Below are positions 28,032 through 36,891 of a stretch of 64,000 nucleotides of DNA, in pieces. The translations under genes and the position numbers were made by a program. A model generated the notes under the pieces. The model searched no databases. It was not told the origin of the DNA and saw only the letters and a list, made by a program, of their open reading frames with translations. The DNA lies in NCBI RefSeq assembly GCF_900102175.1, contig NZ_FNKN01000002.1, positions 778,314-842,313 of the forward strand. Direction: 5' to 3'. The DNA is from Microbacterium sp. cf332 (GTDB lineage Bacteria; Actinomycetota; Actinomycetes; Actinomycetales; Microbacteriaceae). How positions within the stretch are numbered: position 1 is the first letter of the stretch; each line of letters begins with the position of its first letter.

Positions 28032-29753
28032 TCACGCGAGCGGTGGCGTTCGCGGTGGCGCGACCCGTCGCGGCGCCAGCGCCTCGATCGCGGCCGCCAG
28101 CCGCAGCAGCGCGCTGTCGTCGTAGGCGCGTCCCGCGACGGTCAGGCCCACCGGCATCCGGATGTCCGGCAGAAGACCCATCGGCACCGTCACGGTGGGG
28201 ATGCCGAGGTGCCGGATGGCGAGGTTGCCGTTGGCGATCCAGGTGCCGTTGCGCCACCCGATGTCGGCCGAGGCGGGGTCGACGTCCATGTCGGCGGGGG
28301 CGATGTCGGCGACGGCCGGGAACACGACGGCGTCGAGCCCGGCGGCGTCCATCCACGTCTCGAGGTCGATCCGCCGCGTCTGCTCGAGGCCCCGCAGCCC
28401 GGCTTCGAGGTGCGGGATGTCGGCGAGCCCCGCCCCCGGGTTCGCGCGGACCCACGCCGGGTACTCCGCGATGTCGTCGTCGAATCCGGTGTAGCGGTCG
28501 GGCAAGGCGCCATCGGGGTGCGGGAAGATGCGCGCGCCGTCGATGCCGGCGAGATCGGGCACGGCGGGGTCGCCGTTGGCCCGCAGGAAGTCGTCCCACG
28601 CCCACGCCGACAGGTCGACGATCTCGCGACGCAGGTACTCGGGACTCACGCGACCGTTCGTCGCGATCGACCCCGCACCGGGCCGGTCGTTCTCGTACCG
28701 CGACACGACGGGGAAGTCGGTCTCGACGATCTCGGCCCCGGCGGCCTCGAGGTCGGCGCGCAGGGTGCGCCACAGCTCGAGCACGCTTGCACGCGTCTCG
28801 ATGCGCTGTCCGGTGGGTCCGCCGATGCCGGGGGCGTCGGCGGTGCCGGCATCCGGATCCGCCCCGATGTACATGCGCGGGATGCCGAGGCGGCGGCCGG
28901 CGAGCACCGAGCGCGCGGCGGCCGCGTCGGCGACCCCGAGATCGGCGTAGCTCGCGGGTCGTACGGTCGAGGCCGCGGGGATCTCGACCCAGGGCTGTGC
29001 GCGCCAGAAGTCGCCGCGGGTCTCGGGGTCGTCGGCGACGACCGCATCGAGAACGGCGAGCAGGTCCGCCATCGTGCGGGTGTGCGGCACGACGACGTCC
29101 ATCGTCGGCACGAGCGGCCAGTTGCCGCGAACCGAGATGACGCCGCGCGAGGGCGTGTAGGCGCAGAGCGCATTGTGCGAGGCCGGTCCGCGCCCGCTCG
29201 ACCAGGTCTCCTCGCCGAGTCCGAAGGCGGCGAAGCTCGCGGCCGTGGCGGTTCCCGACCCGTTCGACGAGCCCGACGCGAACGGGGCCGTGAGGTAGTC
29301 GGCGTTGTACGGGCTCTCGGCTCGGCCGTACAGCCCCCGCTGCATCCCGCCGTTGGCCATCGGGGGCATGTTCGTCAGTCCGAGGCAGATCGCCCCGGCA
29401 TCCCGCAGTCTCTCGATCGTGAAGGCGTCGCGCTGCGCGACGAGCTCGGCGAAGGCGGGACTCCCGGCGGCGGCGGTCAGACCGCGGACGAGATAGCTGT
29501 CCTTCGCCGTGTATGGGATGCCGTCGAGCATGCCGCGGCTCTCGCCCCGCGCGCGCCGGTCGTCGGAGGCGGCCGCCTCGACGAGCGCGTCAGGATTGCG
29601 TACGACGACGGCGGTGAGGGCGGTCGGGGTCTCGGCACCGTCGTAGGCCGTGATGCGGTCGAGGTAGGCGTGCACGAGCTCGACCGCGGTGGTCTCGCCG
29701 TCCGCGAGTGCTGCCGCGAGCTCGCCGATCGTCGCTTCGCTGACCTCGATCAC
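28032..29753 (-). CDS. Amidase-signature family hydrolase
   Basis: A 573-residue amidase. The Ser-cisSer-Lys triad is traceable as Lys84 (PYTAKDSY), a cis-serine in SGSSNGSGTA (~160-169) and the nucleophile Ser186 in ETWSSGRGPAS. The last motif departs from the usual GTDTGGSIRIPA pattern. The protein is longer than typical 450-500-residue members, with a C-terminal insertion. It overlaps the agmatine deiminase gene by four bases, so the two are translationally coupled. The substrate is unknown. N-carbamoylputrescine hydrolysis is normally done by a nitrilase-type enzyme. Confidence 0.88.
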   Translation of the reverse strand: MIEVSEATIGELAAALADGETTAVELVHAYLDRITAYDGAETPTALTAVVVRNPDALVEAAASDDRRARGESRGMLDGIPYTAKDSYLVRGLTAAAGSPAFAELVAQRDAFTIERLRDAGAICLGLTNMPPMANGGMQRGLYGRAESPYNADYLTAPFASGSSNGSGTATAASFAAFGLGEETWSSGRGPASHNALCAYTPSRGVISVRGNWPLVPTMDVVVPHTRTMADLLAVLDAVVADDPETRGDFWRAQPWVEIPAASTVRPASYADLGVADAAAARSVLAGRRLGIPRMYIGADPDAGTADAPGIGGPTGQRIETRASVLELWRTLRADLEAAGAEIVETDFPVVSRYENDRPGAGSIATNGRVSPEYLRREIVDLSAWAWDDFLRANGDPAVPDLAGIDGARIFPHPDGALPDRYTGFDDDIAEYPAWVRANPGAGLADIPHLEAGLRGLEQTRRIDLETWMDAAGLDAVVFPAVADIAPADMDVDPASADIGWRNGTWIANGNLAIRHLGIPTVTVPMGLLPDIRMPVGLTVAGRAYDDSALLRLAAAIEALAPRRVAPPRTPPLA

Positions 29754-30898
29754 CGGCTCGCCCCCGCCCCCGCTCCCGTTCCCGTTCCCGTTTCCGTCGA
29801 TTCGCCAGAGAACGCGGATGCGGCGCCGGCGGCATCCGCAGATCGTGGCGAGTCGACGGGGGAGTGCGGGGTCACGGCGGGCTGCTGCTGCGTGATGCAG
29901 TGGATGCCGCCGCCGCGGGCGAAGAGCGGGCGCGCGTCGACGGTCACCACCCGGCGGTCGGGATACGCGTCGGCGAGGATGCCGCGGGCGCGGTCATCCG
30001 CCACGGGGTCGCCGAAGCCGCACGCGATCACCCCGCCGTTGACCACGAGATGGTTGACGTAGCTGAAGTCGACAAAGCCCTCGTCGTCGCGCAGCTGAGC
30101 GGGACCGGGCAGGTCGACGATCTCGATGCGGCGACCTGCGGCATCCGTCGCCGCCTCGAGCGCGGCGCGAATCTCCGGCATGACGGCGTGGTCGGGATGC
30201 CCGGCGTCGGGCTGCGCGTGCAGCAGCACTCTGCCGGGACCGGCGAAGGTGGCGACGATGTCGACGTGCCCGTTCGTGCCGAACTCGTCGTAGTCGCGGG
30301 TGAGGCCACGCGGCAGCCAGACGGCGGTGTCGGCGCCGATCGTGCGGAGCATCTCGGCCTCGACGCGGGCCCGGTCGGCGAACGGGTTGCGGCGCGGGTC
30401 GAGCTGCACGGTCTCGGTGAGCAGCACGGTGCCGGCGCCGTCGACATGGATGCCGCCGCCCTCGTTCACGAGCACCGAGCTGACGAGCTCGGCGCCCACG
30501 TGCGCCGCGACGATGCGCGCGTGCTCGGCCGAGAGACGCCAGTCGGCCCAATCGGGTGCTCCCCACCCGTTGAAGATCCAGTCCACCGCGCCCAGGACGC
30601 CCGGCCGGTCGGTGTCGACGACGAAGGTCGGTCCGTGGTCGCGCATCCAGAACTCGTCGACCGGGATCTCGTGCTGCTCGATCGCCGAGCCGAGCATGCT
30701 GCGCGCCCGCCCCGTCTCGGTGGGGTCGACGAGCATCGACACCGGTTCGAACTCGGCTACGGCACGCGCGACGGCGGTCCAGGCGGCATAGCCCTCGGCG
30801 CGGTCGGCGTCGGTCTCGCCGAGAGTGAACCCGGCCCGGGGAAAGGCCATCCACGTGCGTTCGTGCGGTGCGGTCTCGGCCGGCATCCTCCAGGCCAT
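29750..30898 (-). CDS. aguA: Agmatine deiminase (peptidyl-arginine-deiminase fold)
   Basis: A 382-residue guanidine-modifying enzyme that converts agmatine to N-carbamoylputrescine. The full family pattern is visible: EFWMRDHGPT (82-91), NEGGGIHVDG (145-154), GTNGHVD (207-213) and the nucleophile Cys334 in GGGIHCITQQQP. The last ~40 residues are an added Ser/Gly/Thr/Ala-rich tail encoded partly by a hexanucleotide repeat (29761-29796). The start at 30898 has GGGAGG upstream. It is divergent from a TetR gene across a palindrome. Confidence 0.9.
   Translation of the reverse strand: MAWRMPAETAPHERTWMAFPRAGFTLGETDADRAEGYAAWTAVARAVAEFEPVSMLVDPTETGRARSMLGSAIEQHEIPVDEFWMRDHGPTFVVDTDRPGVLGAVDWIFNGWGAPDWADWRLSAEHARIVAAHVGAELVSSVLVNEGGGIHVDGAGTVLLTETVQLDPRRNPFADRARVEAEMLRTIGADTAVWLPRGLTRDYDEFGTNGHVDIVATFAGPGRVLLHAQPDAGHPDHAVMPEIRAALEAATDAAGRRIEIVDLPGPAQLRDDEGFVDFSYVNHLVVNGGVIACGFGDPVADDRARGILADAYPDRRVVTVDARPLFARGGGIHCITQQQPAVTPHSPVDSPRSADAAGAASAFSGESTETGTGTGAGAGASR
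29761..29796. repeat. Coding hexanucleotide repeat at the 3' end of the agmatine deiminase gene
   Basis: Six imperfect units of the form NNCCCG (CCCCCG, CTCCCG, TTCCCG and variants) run in frame. On the coding strand they encode alternating Gly with Thr or Ala in the C-terminal tail. Confidence 0.8.
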
Positions 30899-30918
30899 CG
30901 CGGTCCTCCCGGGACTAG

Positions 30919-30934
30919 TTGATCGCTTGATCAA
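30919..30934. promoter_or_regulatory. Palindromic operator between aguA and tetR
   Basis: TTGATC-GCTT-GATCAA is a perfect inverted repeat with a 4-bp spacer. It sits in the 64-bp gap between divergent starts and is the probable binding site of the adjacent TetR protein. Confidence 0.65.
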
Positions 30935-30962
30935 TTTCTCGGAAGCGTACAGACTGGCGGGC

Positions 30963-31625
30963 ATGGCGTCAAAGGAACTCGTGGCCGCGCACTCGGCGGC
31001 GGTCCGGCCACCGCGCGGCGGGCGTCCGCGGCTGAGCGGCGAGGAGCGGCGCGAGCAGATCGCCGCGGCCGCGGAGCGCCTCGCGCGCGAGCAGGGACTG
31101 AGCGCCGTGACGCTGCGCGCGGTCGCGAAGGAGGTCGGCGTCGGGTCGGCACTCGTCGCCCACCACGCGCCGAGCATGGACGACGTGGTCGCCGACGCCT
31201 TCGACACGATCGTCGCCGCCGAGCTCGCCGACCTCCGGGCGCTGCGGGCCGGCGATGTGGATCTCGTCGGCGTCGTCCGGGCGCTGCTGCGCACGCTGCT
31301 CGACGGCACGCGTACCGACGTGACCCTCGTCTGGGTGCAGTCGTGGGCGCTCGGCGGACGCAACGAGGCCCTCGCCCGGCGGGTGCGCGCGCAGATGGAC
31401 GCCTGGACCGACTTCCTCGAGGGGATCGTGCGCGACGGTGCGGTCGGCGGAGTCTTCCGGGTGGACGACGCCGCCGCAGTCGCCGCACAGATCCTCGGCA
31501 TGATCGACGGTCTCAACGCCCACGCGCTCGTCTCGTGGCGCGACGCCGAGTCGCGCATCCTGCTGATGTCGACGGCGGTCGAGGCGATGCTGGGGCTGCG
31601 CCGGGGCGAGCTCACCGGTCGGTGA
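30963..31625 (+). CDS. TetR family transcriptional regulator
   Basis: A 220-residue regulator. An N-terminal helix-turn-helix (RREQIAAAAERLAREQGLSA, then VTLRAVAKEVGVGSALVAHH) occupies ~27-75, and the rest is a helical ligand-binding domain resembling the BetI/TetR C-terminal type. The ATG at 30963 begins 29 bp after the palindrome. It probably represses its own promoter and the divergent aguA-amidase-decarboxylase genes, responding to agmatine or a related amine. The ligand is inferred. Confidence 0.88.
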   Translation: MASKELVAAHSAAVRPPRGGRPRLSGEERREQIAAAAERLAREQGLSAVTLRAVAKEVGVGSALVAHHAPSMDDVVADAFDTIVAAELADLRALRAGDVDLVGVVRALLRTLLDGTRTDVTLVWVQSWALGGRNEALARRVRAQMDAWTDFLEGIVRDGAVGGVFRVDDAAAVAAQILGMIDGLNAHALVSWRDAESRILLMSTAVEAMLGLRRGELTGR

Positions 31626-31689
31626 CGGTCGTCGCTGGCACACGCGCGGTGTCTTCTCAACCCGCCTGCGCCGTCGTCGGAGCACGCTC

Positions 31690-31695
31690 TACGGT
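31690..31695 (+). promoter_or_regulatory. Putative -10 box of the ThuA-like gene
   Basis: TACGGT lies 28 bases before the ATG, with GAGGGG in between as a Shine-Dalgarno. Confidence 0.4.
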
Positions 31696-31723
31696 GGGAC
31701 CACACGCGCGAGGGGATACCGGC

Positions 31724-32392
31724 ATGGCACAACGAGCACTCGTCCTCACCGGATCGGGACGATACGCCGATCCGTGGCACCCGTTCGCCGAGGTCGGCGC
31801 GAACGTCGCCGACATCCTGCGTCATCGGGACTGGGATGTCGCCGTGTCGGACGACGTCGATCAGGGCATGGCCAACCTCGAGGGCTTCGACCTCGTGGCG
31901 GTGTGCGCGGGCGACCCGTGGCGGGGCGGGAGCGGAGTGTCGCGCGGGGCTCCACCGGCCTCGGTCGCGGGATTCGCCGCCGCCCTGGAACGCGGCATCG
32001 GCGTCCTGGCCGTGCACTCGGCCGTCGCCTCGCTGCGCGACTACCCGGAGTGGGCGCCGGCGCTCGGCGCGATCTGGCTGCCCGAGCTGTCGTACCACCC
32101 TGAGGCCGGAGAGATGACCGTGCAGGTCGAGCCCGACGCCGTACCCGTCGAGGTCCCGACGACGTTCCACACGCACGACGAGCGGTACTGCGCCCTGCAG
32201 CGACTCGGCCACCGCACCGTCGTCGCGTGGCACGAGGGCGACCGCGCGAAGGAGGCCGCGGCGTGGGTGCGCGAGTTCGGCGGCGGCCGCATCGCGGTCG
32301 ACGTGCTCGGACACGACGCCCGCGCCTTCGAGGCCTCGGGTCACCGCACGCTCGTAGCGGCGCTCGCCGCGTGGGCGGTCGCCGGCAGCTGA
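31724..32392 (+). CDS. ThuA-like domain protein
   Basis: A 222-residue flavodoxin/glutamine-amidotransferase-like domain of the ThuA family. Landmarks are ALVLTGSGRYADPWHPF at the N-terminus, GVLAVHSAVASLRDYPEW, and TTFHTHDERYCAL with its conserved histidine. ThuA proteins act in disaccharide (trehalose, sucrose) utilisation in rhizobia. The chemistry is uncertain. No sugar transporter lies nearby, so I keep the call at family level. Confidence 0.8.
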   Translation: MAQRALVLTGSGRYADPWHPFAEVGANVADILRHRDWDVAVSDDVDQGMANLEGFDLVAVCAGDPWRGGSGVSRGAPPASVAGFAAALERGIGVLAVHSAVASLRDYPEWAPALGAIWLPELSYHPEAGEMTVQVEPDAVPVEVPTTFHTHDERYCALQRLGHRTVVAWHEGDRAKEAAAWVREFGGGRIAVDVLGHDARAFEASGHRTLVAALAAWAVAGS

Positions 32393-32477
32393 CGCGGTGA
32401 CCGCGGCTGACGCGGGGCCGCGTGGCTGACGCCGGGTCTCAGATGACGCGCGGGCTCGGGTGCGGCAGAGTAGCGGT

Positions 32478-33275
32478 GTGCCCGTCGTCTCCGCCCTGTA
32501 CCGCTACCCCGTCAAGGGCTTCACGCCCGAGTCCCGCGACGAGCTCGTCGTGCAGGCCGATGGCCGTATCGCCGGCGACCGTGTGCTCGCGTTCCGCTTC
32601 GCCGACGCCGTCGAGCCCGAGGACGCCGACGGTCTCGAGTCGTGGCCCAAGAGCCGGGGACTCGCCCTGATGGACTTCCCCGCGCTCGCGCGCATCGAGC
32701 TCGCCTTCGACGCCGACGCGCAGCTTCTCCGTCTCAGCGTCGACGGAGACGTGCTGGCCGAGACCGGGCTCGACGACACCGGCCGGCGCGAGCTCGAAGA
32801 CGCCGTTACCGCGTTCGTGCAGGCGTCGCCCGACGCGCGTCGGCTCGAGAAGGACGGCGCGCTGCCGCTGCGGCTCGTCGGCGACGGTGTCACCGCCCGG
32901 TTCCAGGACCGGGCTCGCGGCTACGTCTCGCTGCACGGAGCGGCATCCGTCGATGACGTGGATGCCGCGGTGCCGGTGCCCGTCGACAGCCGGCGGTTCC
33001 GGTCGAACATCGTCGTCGACGGTGTCCCACCCTGGGACGAGCTGGGGTGGAGCGGCCGCATCCGCATCGGCGCGACCGCCTTCGAGGTGCAGCGCCCCAT
33101 CGGCCGGTGCGCTGCGATCATGGCCAACCCCGACACGGGCGAGCGCGACGCCCGCCTGCTGCGGGTGCTGACGAGCGAGTTCGATCAGGTCGAACCGACC
33201 CTCGGCATCCTGCTGCTGCCCGCCGACGGCGGGGGCGTCGTGCGCGTGGGCGACGAGGTCGTCGTCGAGTCCTGA
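32478..33275 (+). CDS. MOSC-domain protein (YcbX/mARC-like)
   Basis: A 265-residue protein with an N-terminal beta-barrel MOSC_N domain (ALYRYPVKGFTPES) and a C-terminal MOSC domain. The conserved cysteine that holds the molybdenum cofactor lies in RPIGRCAAIM, followed by NPDTGERD. Relatives such as YcbX and mARC reduce N-hydroxylated compounds. A CAGAGT box six bases before GTG 32478, without a Shine-Dalgarno, suggests a leaderless transcript. This spacing makes 32478 a better start than GTG 32460. Confidence 0.85.
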   Translation: MPVVSALYRYPVKGFTPESRDELVVQADGRIAGDRVLAFRFADAVEPEDADGLESWPKSRGLALMDFPALARIELAFDADAQLLRLSVDGDVLAETGLDDTGRRELEDAVTAFVQASPDARRLEKDGALPLRLVGDGVTARFQDRARGYVSLHGAASVDDVDAAVPVPVDSRRFRSNIVVDGVPPWDELGWSGRIRIGATAFEVQRPIGRCAAIMANPDTGERDARLLRVLTSEFDQVEPTLGILLLPADGGGVVRVGDEVVVES

Positions 33276-33316
33276 TCCGGATCGCGGTGCGGGTGCGGGC
33301 GCGCGCGGCCGGCCGC

Positions 33317-33390
33317 GATGCAAGGCATCCGTGACGACACCCCGGCTGTGGATGCCTCCTGGCGGCGTGTCGTCGGCGAACTCGTGCATC
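33317..33390. repeat. 74-bp dyad repeat, copy 2 (degenerate)
   Basis: It starts GATGCAAGG and ends GTGCATC, with inner CGACACC and GTGTCG arms. The right outer arm has decayed. It lies downstream of the MOSC gene and upstream of the wall-protein gene. Confidence 0.7.
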
Positions 33391-33479
33391 GGCGAGCGGC
33401 CGGCGGCGGGCGGAAGCATCGCCATACGCTCAGGAAAAGTTCTGGACAGGCTCCCGCCTCGAGACGGAGGATGATCCCC

Positions 33480-35288
33480 ATGCGCGCAGATGCCACCCCG
33501 CCCGGTACGACCTCGACGGCCGGACGCAGGTGGCGCTTCGCGGCGGCGCTGGTCGTCGCGACGGCATGGAGCCTGACGGCTGTCCTGGGCGCCGGGGTCA
33601 TGCCCGCATCCGCAGCGCAGTCGTCGCAGTGGGGGCAGCCCTCGGAACCGCAGGGGACCGCCGGCGCCCGTACGGGCAGCGTCGCCCTCGCCGAGCTGCC
33701 GGCGCTGAACGCCACGATCACCAGTACGGCGTCGACGATGCAGCGCGCATCGGGCGGGAGCACGTGGCTGAGCGAGGGCACGCCCATCGGCGCGCGCTAC
33801 GGGTCGAGCCGGAACGAGCCGTATCTGACGATCGGTGCGCGCGGTTCGACGCCCTCGGTCACGACCTACGCCTTCGACCGGCCGACACCCGCCACCGGGT
33901 GGGCTTTCGCGCTCGGCGACATCGACGCCGACCAGGTGAGGATCACCGCCACCGCGGCAGACGGCTCGTCGGTCGCCGCATCCGAGCTCGGATTCCAGGG
34001 CGGCTTCAACTACTGCGAGCAGGGGCTCGCGGGTCGTCCGTCGTGCTCCGGTGCCGTGCTGCCCGGCGACGTCGCGCGGTGGGATGCCGACACGCAGATC
34101 CTGATCGGCAACGACGCCGCCCGTGACACCTCCGGTGCCGCCGGATGGTTCGAGCCGACCGTTCCGCTGGCGACGCTGACCTTCGAGTTCTCGGTGCGGT
34201 CGGGGACGCCGATCTACCAGACCTGGTTCGCCACCCTCAGCCGGGGCATCACGGGCACGGTCACCGATGCGGCCGGCGGACCGGTCGACGAGGCATCGCT
34301 CGAGCTGCGGGATCCCGCCGGATCCGTGATCGCGACGACGGATGCCGCATCCGACGGCGCGTATGCGTTCCCCGCCGTGCAGGCATCCGACGGGTACACC
34401 GTGACGGTCGTGCCGCCGCCGGGAACGACGACCGACGCAGCATCCGCACCCGTCGACCTCGGCACAGCGGATGCCATCGCCGACTTCGTCATCCGCGATG
34501 TCCGGTCGGTGGCGGTCACGGGCAGCGTGGTCGACGCCGCCGGTGATCCGGTCGCCGACGTGGTCGTGTCGCTCGACGACGCCCGCACCGCGGTCACGAC
34601 GGCGGAGGGGACGTTCGAGTTCACCGACGTCGATCCCGGCACGTACCAGGCGAGCGTGATGCCGCCCGACGGGTTCGAGGTCGTGTCCGCGCCCGCTCCG
34701 TTCACCGTCGAGGAGGGGGCGGAGGAGCCCGTCGTCGACCAGGACTTCGTGATCGCGCCGGTCGTCGTGCCGGTGCCCACGGGCGGGATCGCCGGGACCG
34801 TGCTCGACGAGGACGAGGCCCCCGTCGCCGGGGCAGTCGTCACCATCGAAGGAACGGATGTCGCGGTCGCGGCGGAGACCTCGGAGGCGGGGCTCTTCTC
34901 CGTGGCCGACCTGCCCCTGGGGACCTACACCGTCGAGCTCGCGGCGCCCGAGGGCTTCACGGTCGTCGGCGACGCGTCGCGGGAAATCGAGGTAGGGGCG
35001 GCCGACGAGGTCGTCGCCGTCGCCTTCGTGGTCGAGCGCGTCGCGGAGCCGGGCGTGCCGGGGGAGCCGGGTGTGCCGGGTCAGCCGGGGGTGCCCGGTG
35101 AGCCCGGCGCGGGGAACCCCGCTCCGCCCGTCGTCCCGGCGGGCACCGGTGGGGTCGGCACGCCCGGACTCGCGGCCAGTGGAGCGGCGGGTGAGCCCCT
35201 GGCGACGACAGCTCTGGTCGGCGCTCTCTTCGCCGCGGCCGGTGCCATCGCGCTGGCCGCCGGCCGCGCCCGCACCCGCCGTCCCTGA
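33480..35288 (+). CDS. Large wall-anchored surface protein with Cna-B/carboxypeptidase-regulatory-like repeats
   Basis: A 602-residue secreted protein. The ATG at 33480 is supported by GGAGG nine bases upstream. A Sec signal peptide ends near ASAAQS. Residues ~40-250 form a unique domain with one likely disulfide (FNYCEQGLAGRPSCSG). Three beta-sandwich repeats of the carboxypeptidase-regulatory/Cna-B type follow (each opens GxVxDxxGxPVxxA). Then come collagen-like GVPGEP triplets and a C-terminal LAASG motif (564-568) with a hydrophobic stretch and Arg tail, a class-E-sortase-type signal. The repeats imply a stalk-like adhesin. No sortase gene is in the window. Confidence 0.85.
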   Translation: MRADATPPGTTSTAGRRWRFAAALVVATAWSLTAVLGAGVMPASAAQSSQWGQPSEPQGTAGARTGSVALAELPALNATITSTASTMQRASGGSTWLSEGTPIGARYGSSRNEPYLTIGARGSTPSVTTYAFDRPTPATGWAFALGDIDADQVRITATAADGSSVAASELGFQGGFNYCEQGLAGRPSCSGAVLPGDVARWDADTQILIGNDAARDTSGAAGWFEPTVPLATLTFEFSVRSGTPIYQTWFATLSRGITGTVTDAAGGPVDEASLELRDPAGSVIATTDAASDGAYAFPAVQASDGYTVTVVPPPGTTTDAASAPVDLGTADAIADFVIRDVRSVAVTGSVVDAAGDPVADVVVSLDDARTAVTTAEGTFEFTDVDPGTYQASVMPPDGFEVVSAPAPFTVEEGAEEPVVDQDFVIAPVVVPVPTGGIAGTVLDEDEAPVAGAVVTIEGTDVAVAAETSEAGLFSVADLPLGTYTVELAAPEGFTVVGDASREIEVGAADEVVAVAFVVERVAEPGVPGEPGVPGQPGVPGEPGAGNPAPPVVPAGTGGVGTPGLAASGAAGEPLATTALVGALFAAAGAIALAAGRARTRRP

Positions 35289-35338
35289 CGCCGCGCCCCG
35301 CCGCATCCGTGCGGCGGGAGCCGGCGCTGCCGTGCGCG

Positions 35339-35412
35339 GATGCACGTGATCGTCGGCGACACGCCGCCGCTCGACCCCACGGCGCAGGGTGTCGCGCCTG
35401 ATCCCTTGCATC
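35339..35412. repeat. 74-bp dyad repeat, copy 3
   Basis: GATGCACGTGATCG on the left, with inner GGCGACAC, pairs with GGGTGTCGC and GATCCCTTGCATC on the right. It lies downstream of the wall-protein gene. Confidence 0.85.
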
Positions 35413-35543
35413 GCGGTCCGGCAGCCCTGAGCTGAAGGGCGGGCCAGCCGAACCTCATCGCTGGCATCGCGGCCCGGCTCGCTTGGGCTGAGCGTCGCCA
35501 CCGCGCTCGCGACTGCCGGACGCGGCATCCGGGCAGGTCCGCG

Positions 35544-35617
35544 GATGCACGTCTTCGTTCTCGACACGGCGCCGGGTTCGCACGAGCCACGGGGTGTCCG
35601 GAACGAACCGTTGCATC
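35544..35617. repeat. 74-bp dyad repeat, copy 4
   Basis: GATGCACGTCTTCG and CGACAC on the left pair with GGTGTCCG and CGAACCGTTGCATC on the right. It is exactly the same length as the other copies. Confidence 0.8.
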
Positions 35618-35685
35618 GCGGCGCACGACGCACGGCCACCGCTGCGCGGTCAGGTCGGCCGCGCCGCGCCCGGCAGGTCGTGATA

Positions 35686-35722
35686 GTTTCATTGAACGCA
35701 CTGGTGTTGCACCCAGTGAAAC
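35686..35722. promoter_or_regulatory. Nested inverted repeat before the Ldh-RraA-IclR operon
   Basis: The outer arms GTTTCATTG and CAGTGAAAC enclose inner arms CACTGG and CCAGTG. It lies just upstream of the Shine-Dalgarno of the Ldh-type gene. The TTTCA/TGAAA half-sites recur before the permease gene, so it is the likely IclR operator. Confidence 0.6.
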
Positions 35723-35749
35723 ATGCACCATCTCGACGAGGAGACGGCT

Positions 35750-36790
35750 ATGACAACGACCGGCATCGAACTGCGCCGCTTCGCGACGGACGTGCTGGCG
35801 GCGGCCGGGATGCGGCGGCAGAACGCCGACGTCGTCGCCGGGGTCATGGTGGGGGCCGATCTGCTCGGCGTCCACTCTCATGGAGTCGCTCGGCTCTCGA
35901 CCTACCTCGAGCGCGTGGATGCCGGCGTCATGGCGATCGACCCGGAGATGTCGCTCGTGCGCGACCACGGCGCAACGGCATTGCTGGATGCGGCGAACAG
36001 CTTCGGTCAGCTCGCGGCGAGCCGCGCGATGATCGACGCGATCGAACGGGCGCGCGCATTCGGCGCCGGCATCGTGTCGGTCACCCGTTCCAACCACTTC
36101 GGTGTCGCGGGGCACTACGTCCGAGCTGCCGCCGAGGGCGGACTCGTCGGTATCGCGATGACCAACGCCTCCCCGGCGATGCCGCCCTTCAACGGCACGC
36201 GTCGGCTGCTCGGCACCAATCCCATCGCGATCGGGGTGCCCTCGCGGCGCCGACCGCTCGCGGTGCTCGACATGTCGTCGACCACGGTGGCGCGCGGCAA
36301 GATCCGGCGGGCGTTCGACAACGGCGAGACCGAGATCCCCGCAGGCTGGGCGACCGGCCCCGCGGGGGAGCCGACCACCGACCCCGCCGTCGCACTCACG
36401 GGCGATCTCGCTCCGCTGGGCGGCCCGAAGGGCTCGGGGCTGTCGCTCATGATCGATCTGCTCGCCGGAGGCCTCTCGGGCACCGGGCCGGTGGGGTCGG
36501 TCGTCGGGCTGCCCGACGCCTCCGCCGTGTCGGGTACCGGGCACCTCCTGATCGCGCTCGATCCCGAGGCCTTCGGCGGGGCCGACCTCTTCGACCGGCT
36601 CGTGGAACAGTCGCTCGACGACGTGGCCGGTATGGCCGGCGCGGACGGCGGCCGCGTCTTCTACCCCGGCCTCATCGAGCACGAGCAGCGGGAGCGCGCC
36701 GAGCGCGACGGCATCCAGCTCACCGATGTCGATCACGACCGTCTCGGCGCGCTCGCCGCGCGCTTCGGGCTCGACGCACCAGCCCGCTGA
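35750..36790 (+). CDS. Ldh-family (malate/L-lactate/ureidoglycolate-type) dehydrogenase
   Basis: A 346-residue NAD(P)-dependent oxidoreductase of the type-2 malate/lactate dehydrogenase family, which has a unique non-Rossmann fold. Conserved segments are GVHSHGVARL, VTRSNHFGVAGHY and GPKGSGLSLMIDLLAGGL. The histidine in SNHFG is at the family's catalytic position. Members oxidise (S)-2-hydroxyacids, ureidoglycolate, sulfolactate or 2,3-diketogulonate, so the exact substrate is open. The ATG at 35750 has GAGGAG upstream. It is the first gene of a module with an aldolase, IclR regulator and transporter. Confidence 0.9.
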   Translation: MTTTGIELRRFATDVLAAAGMRRQNADVVAGVMVGADLLGVHSHGVARLSTYLERVDAGVMAIDPEMSLVRDHGATALLDAANSFGQLAASRAMIDAIERARAFGAGIVSVTRSNHFGVAGHYVRAAAEGGLVGIAMTNASPAMPPFNGTRRLLGTNPIAIGVPSRRRPLAVLDMSSTTVARGKIRRAFDNGETEIPAGWATGPAGEPTTDPAVALTGDLAPLGGPKGSGLSLMIDLLAGGLSGTGPVGSVVGLPDASAVSGTGHLLIALDPEAFGGADLFDRLVEQSLDDVAGMAGADGGRVFYPGLIEHEQRERAERDGIQLTDVDHDRLGALAARFGLDAPAR

Positions 36791-36891
36791 CCGCAGCCGC
36801 ACCCACCGGCCCGCCCCCACGACCACAACCACGACCCCCAACCACGAAGACCGCGCAAGCGCCGCACCGCTGGCGCATCAAGGAGGAGAAC

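Larger units (their letters stand above)
35289..35749. other. Intergenic region without genes; two dyad repeats and a palindromic operator
   Basis: These ~460 bp carry two copies of the 74-bp dyad repeat (35339-35412 and 35544-35617) and, next to the Ldh-type gene, the nested inverted repeat at 35686-35722. I see no coding sequence. Fragments such as GAGCTGAAGGGCGGGCCAGC between the repeats match nothing I recognise. Confidence 0.7.

Noticed and set aside
26581..28773. 730-residue decarboxylase starting at 28773
   Set aside because: The extra N-terminus runs antisense to the amidase gene and is low complexity; an AAGGAGG just before the start at 27948 decides the start.
28032..29753. Calling the amidase N-carbamoylputrescine amidase (AguB)
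   Set aside because: AguB belongs to the nitrilase family; this protein is of the amidase-signature type. Only the position supports the idea, so it is kept as a finding.
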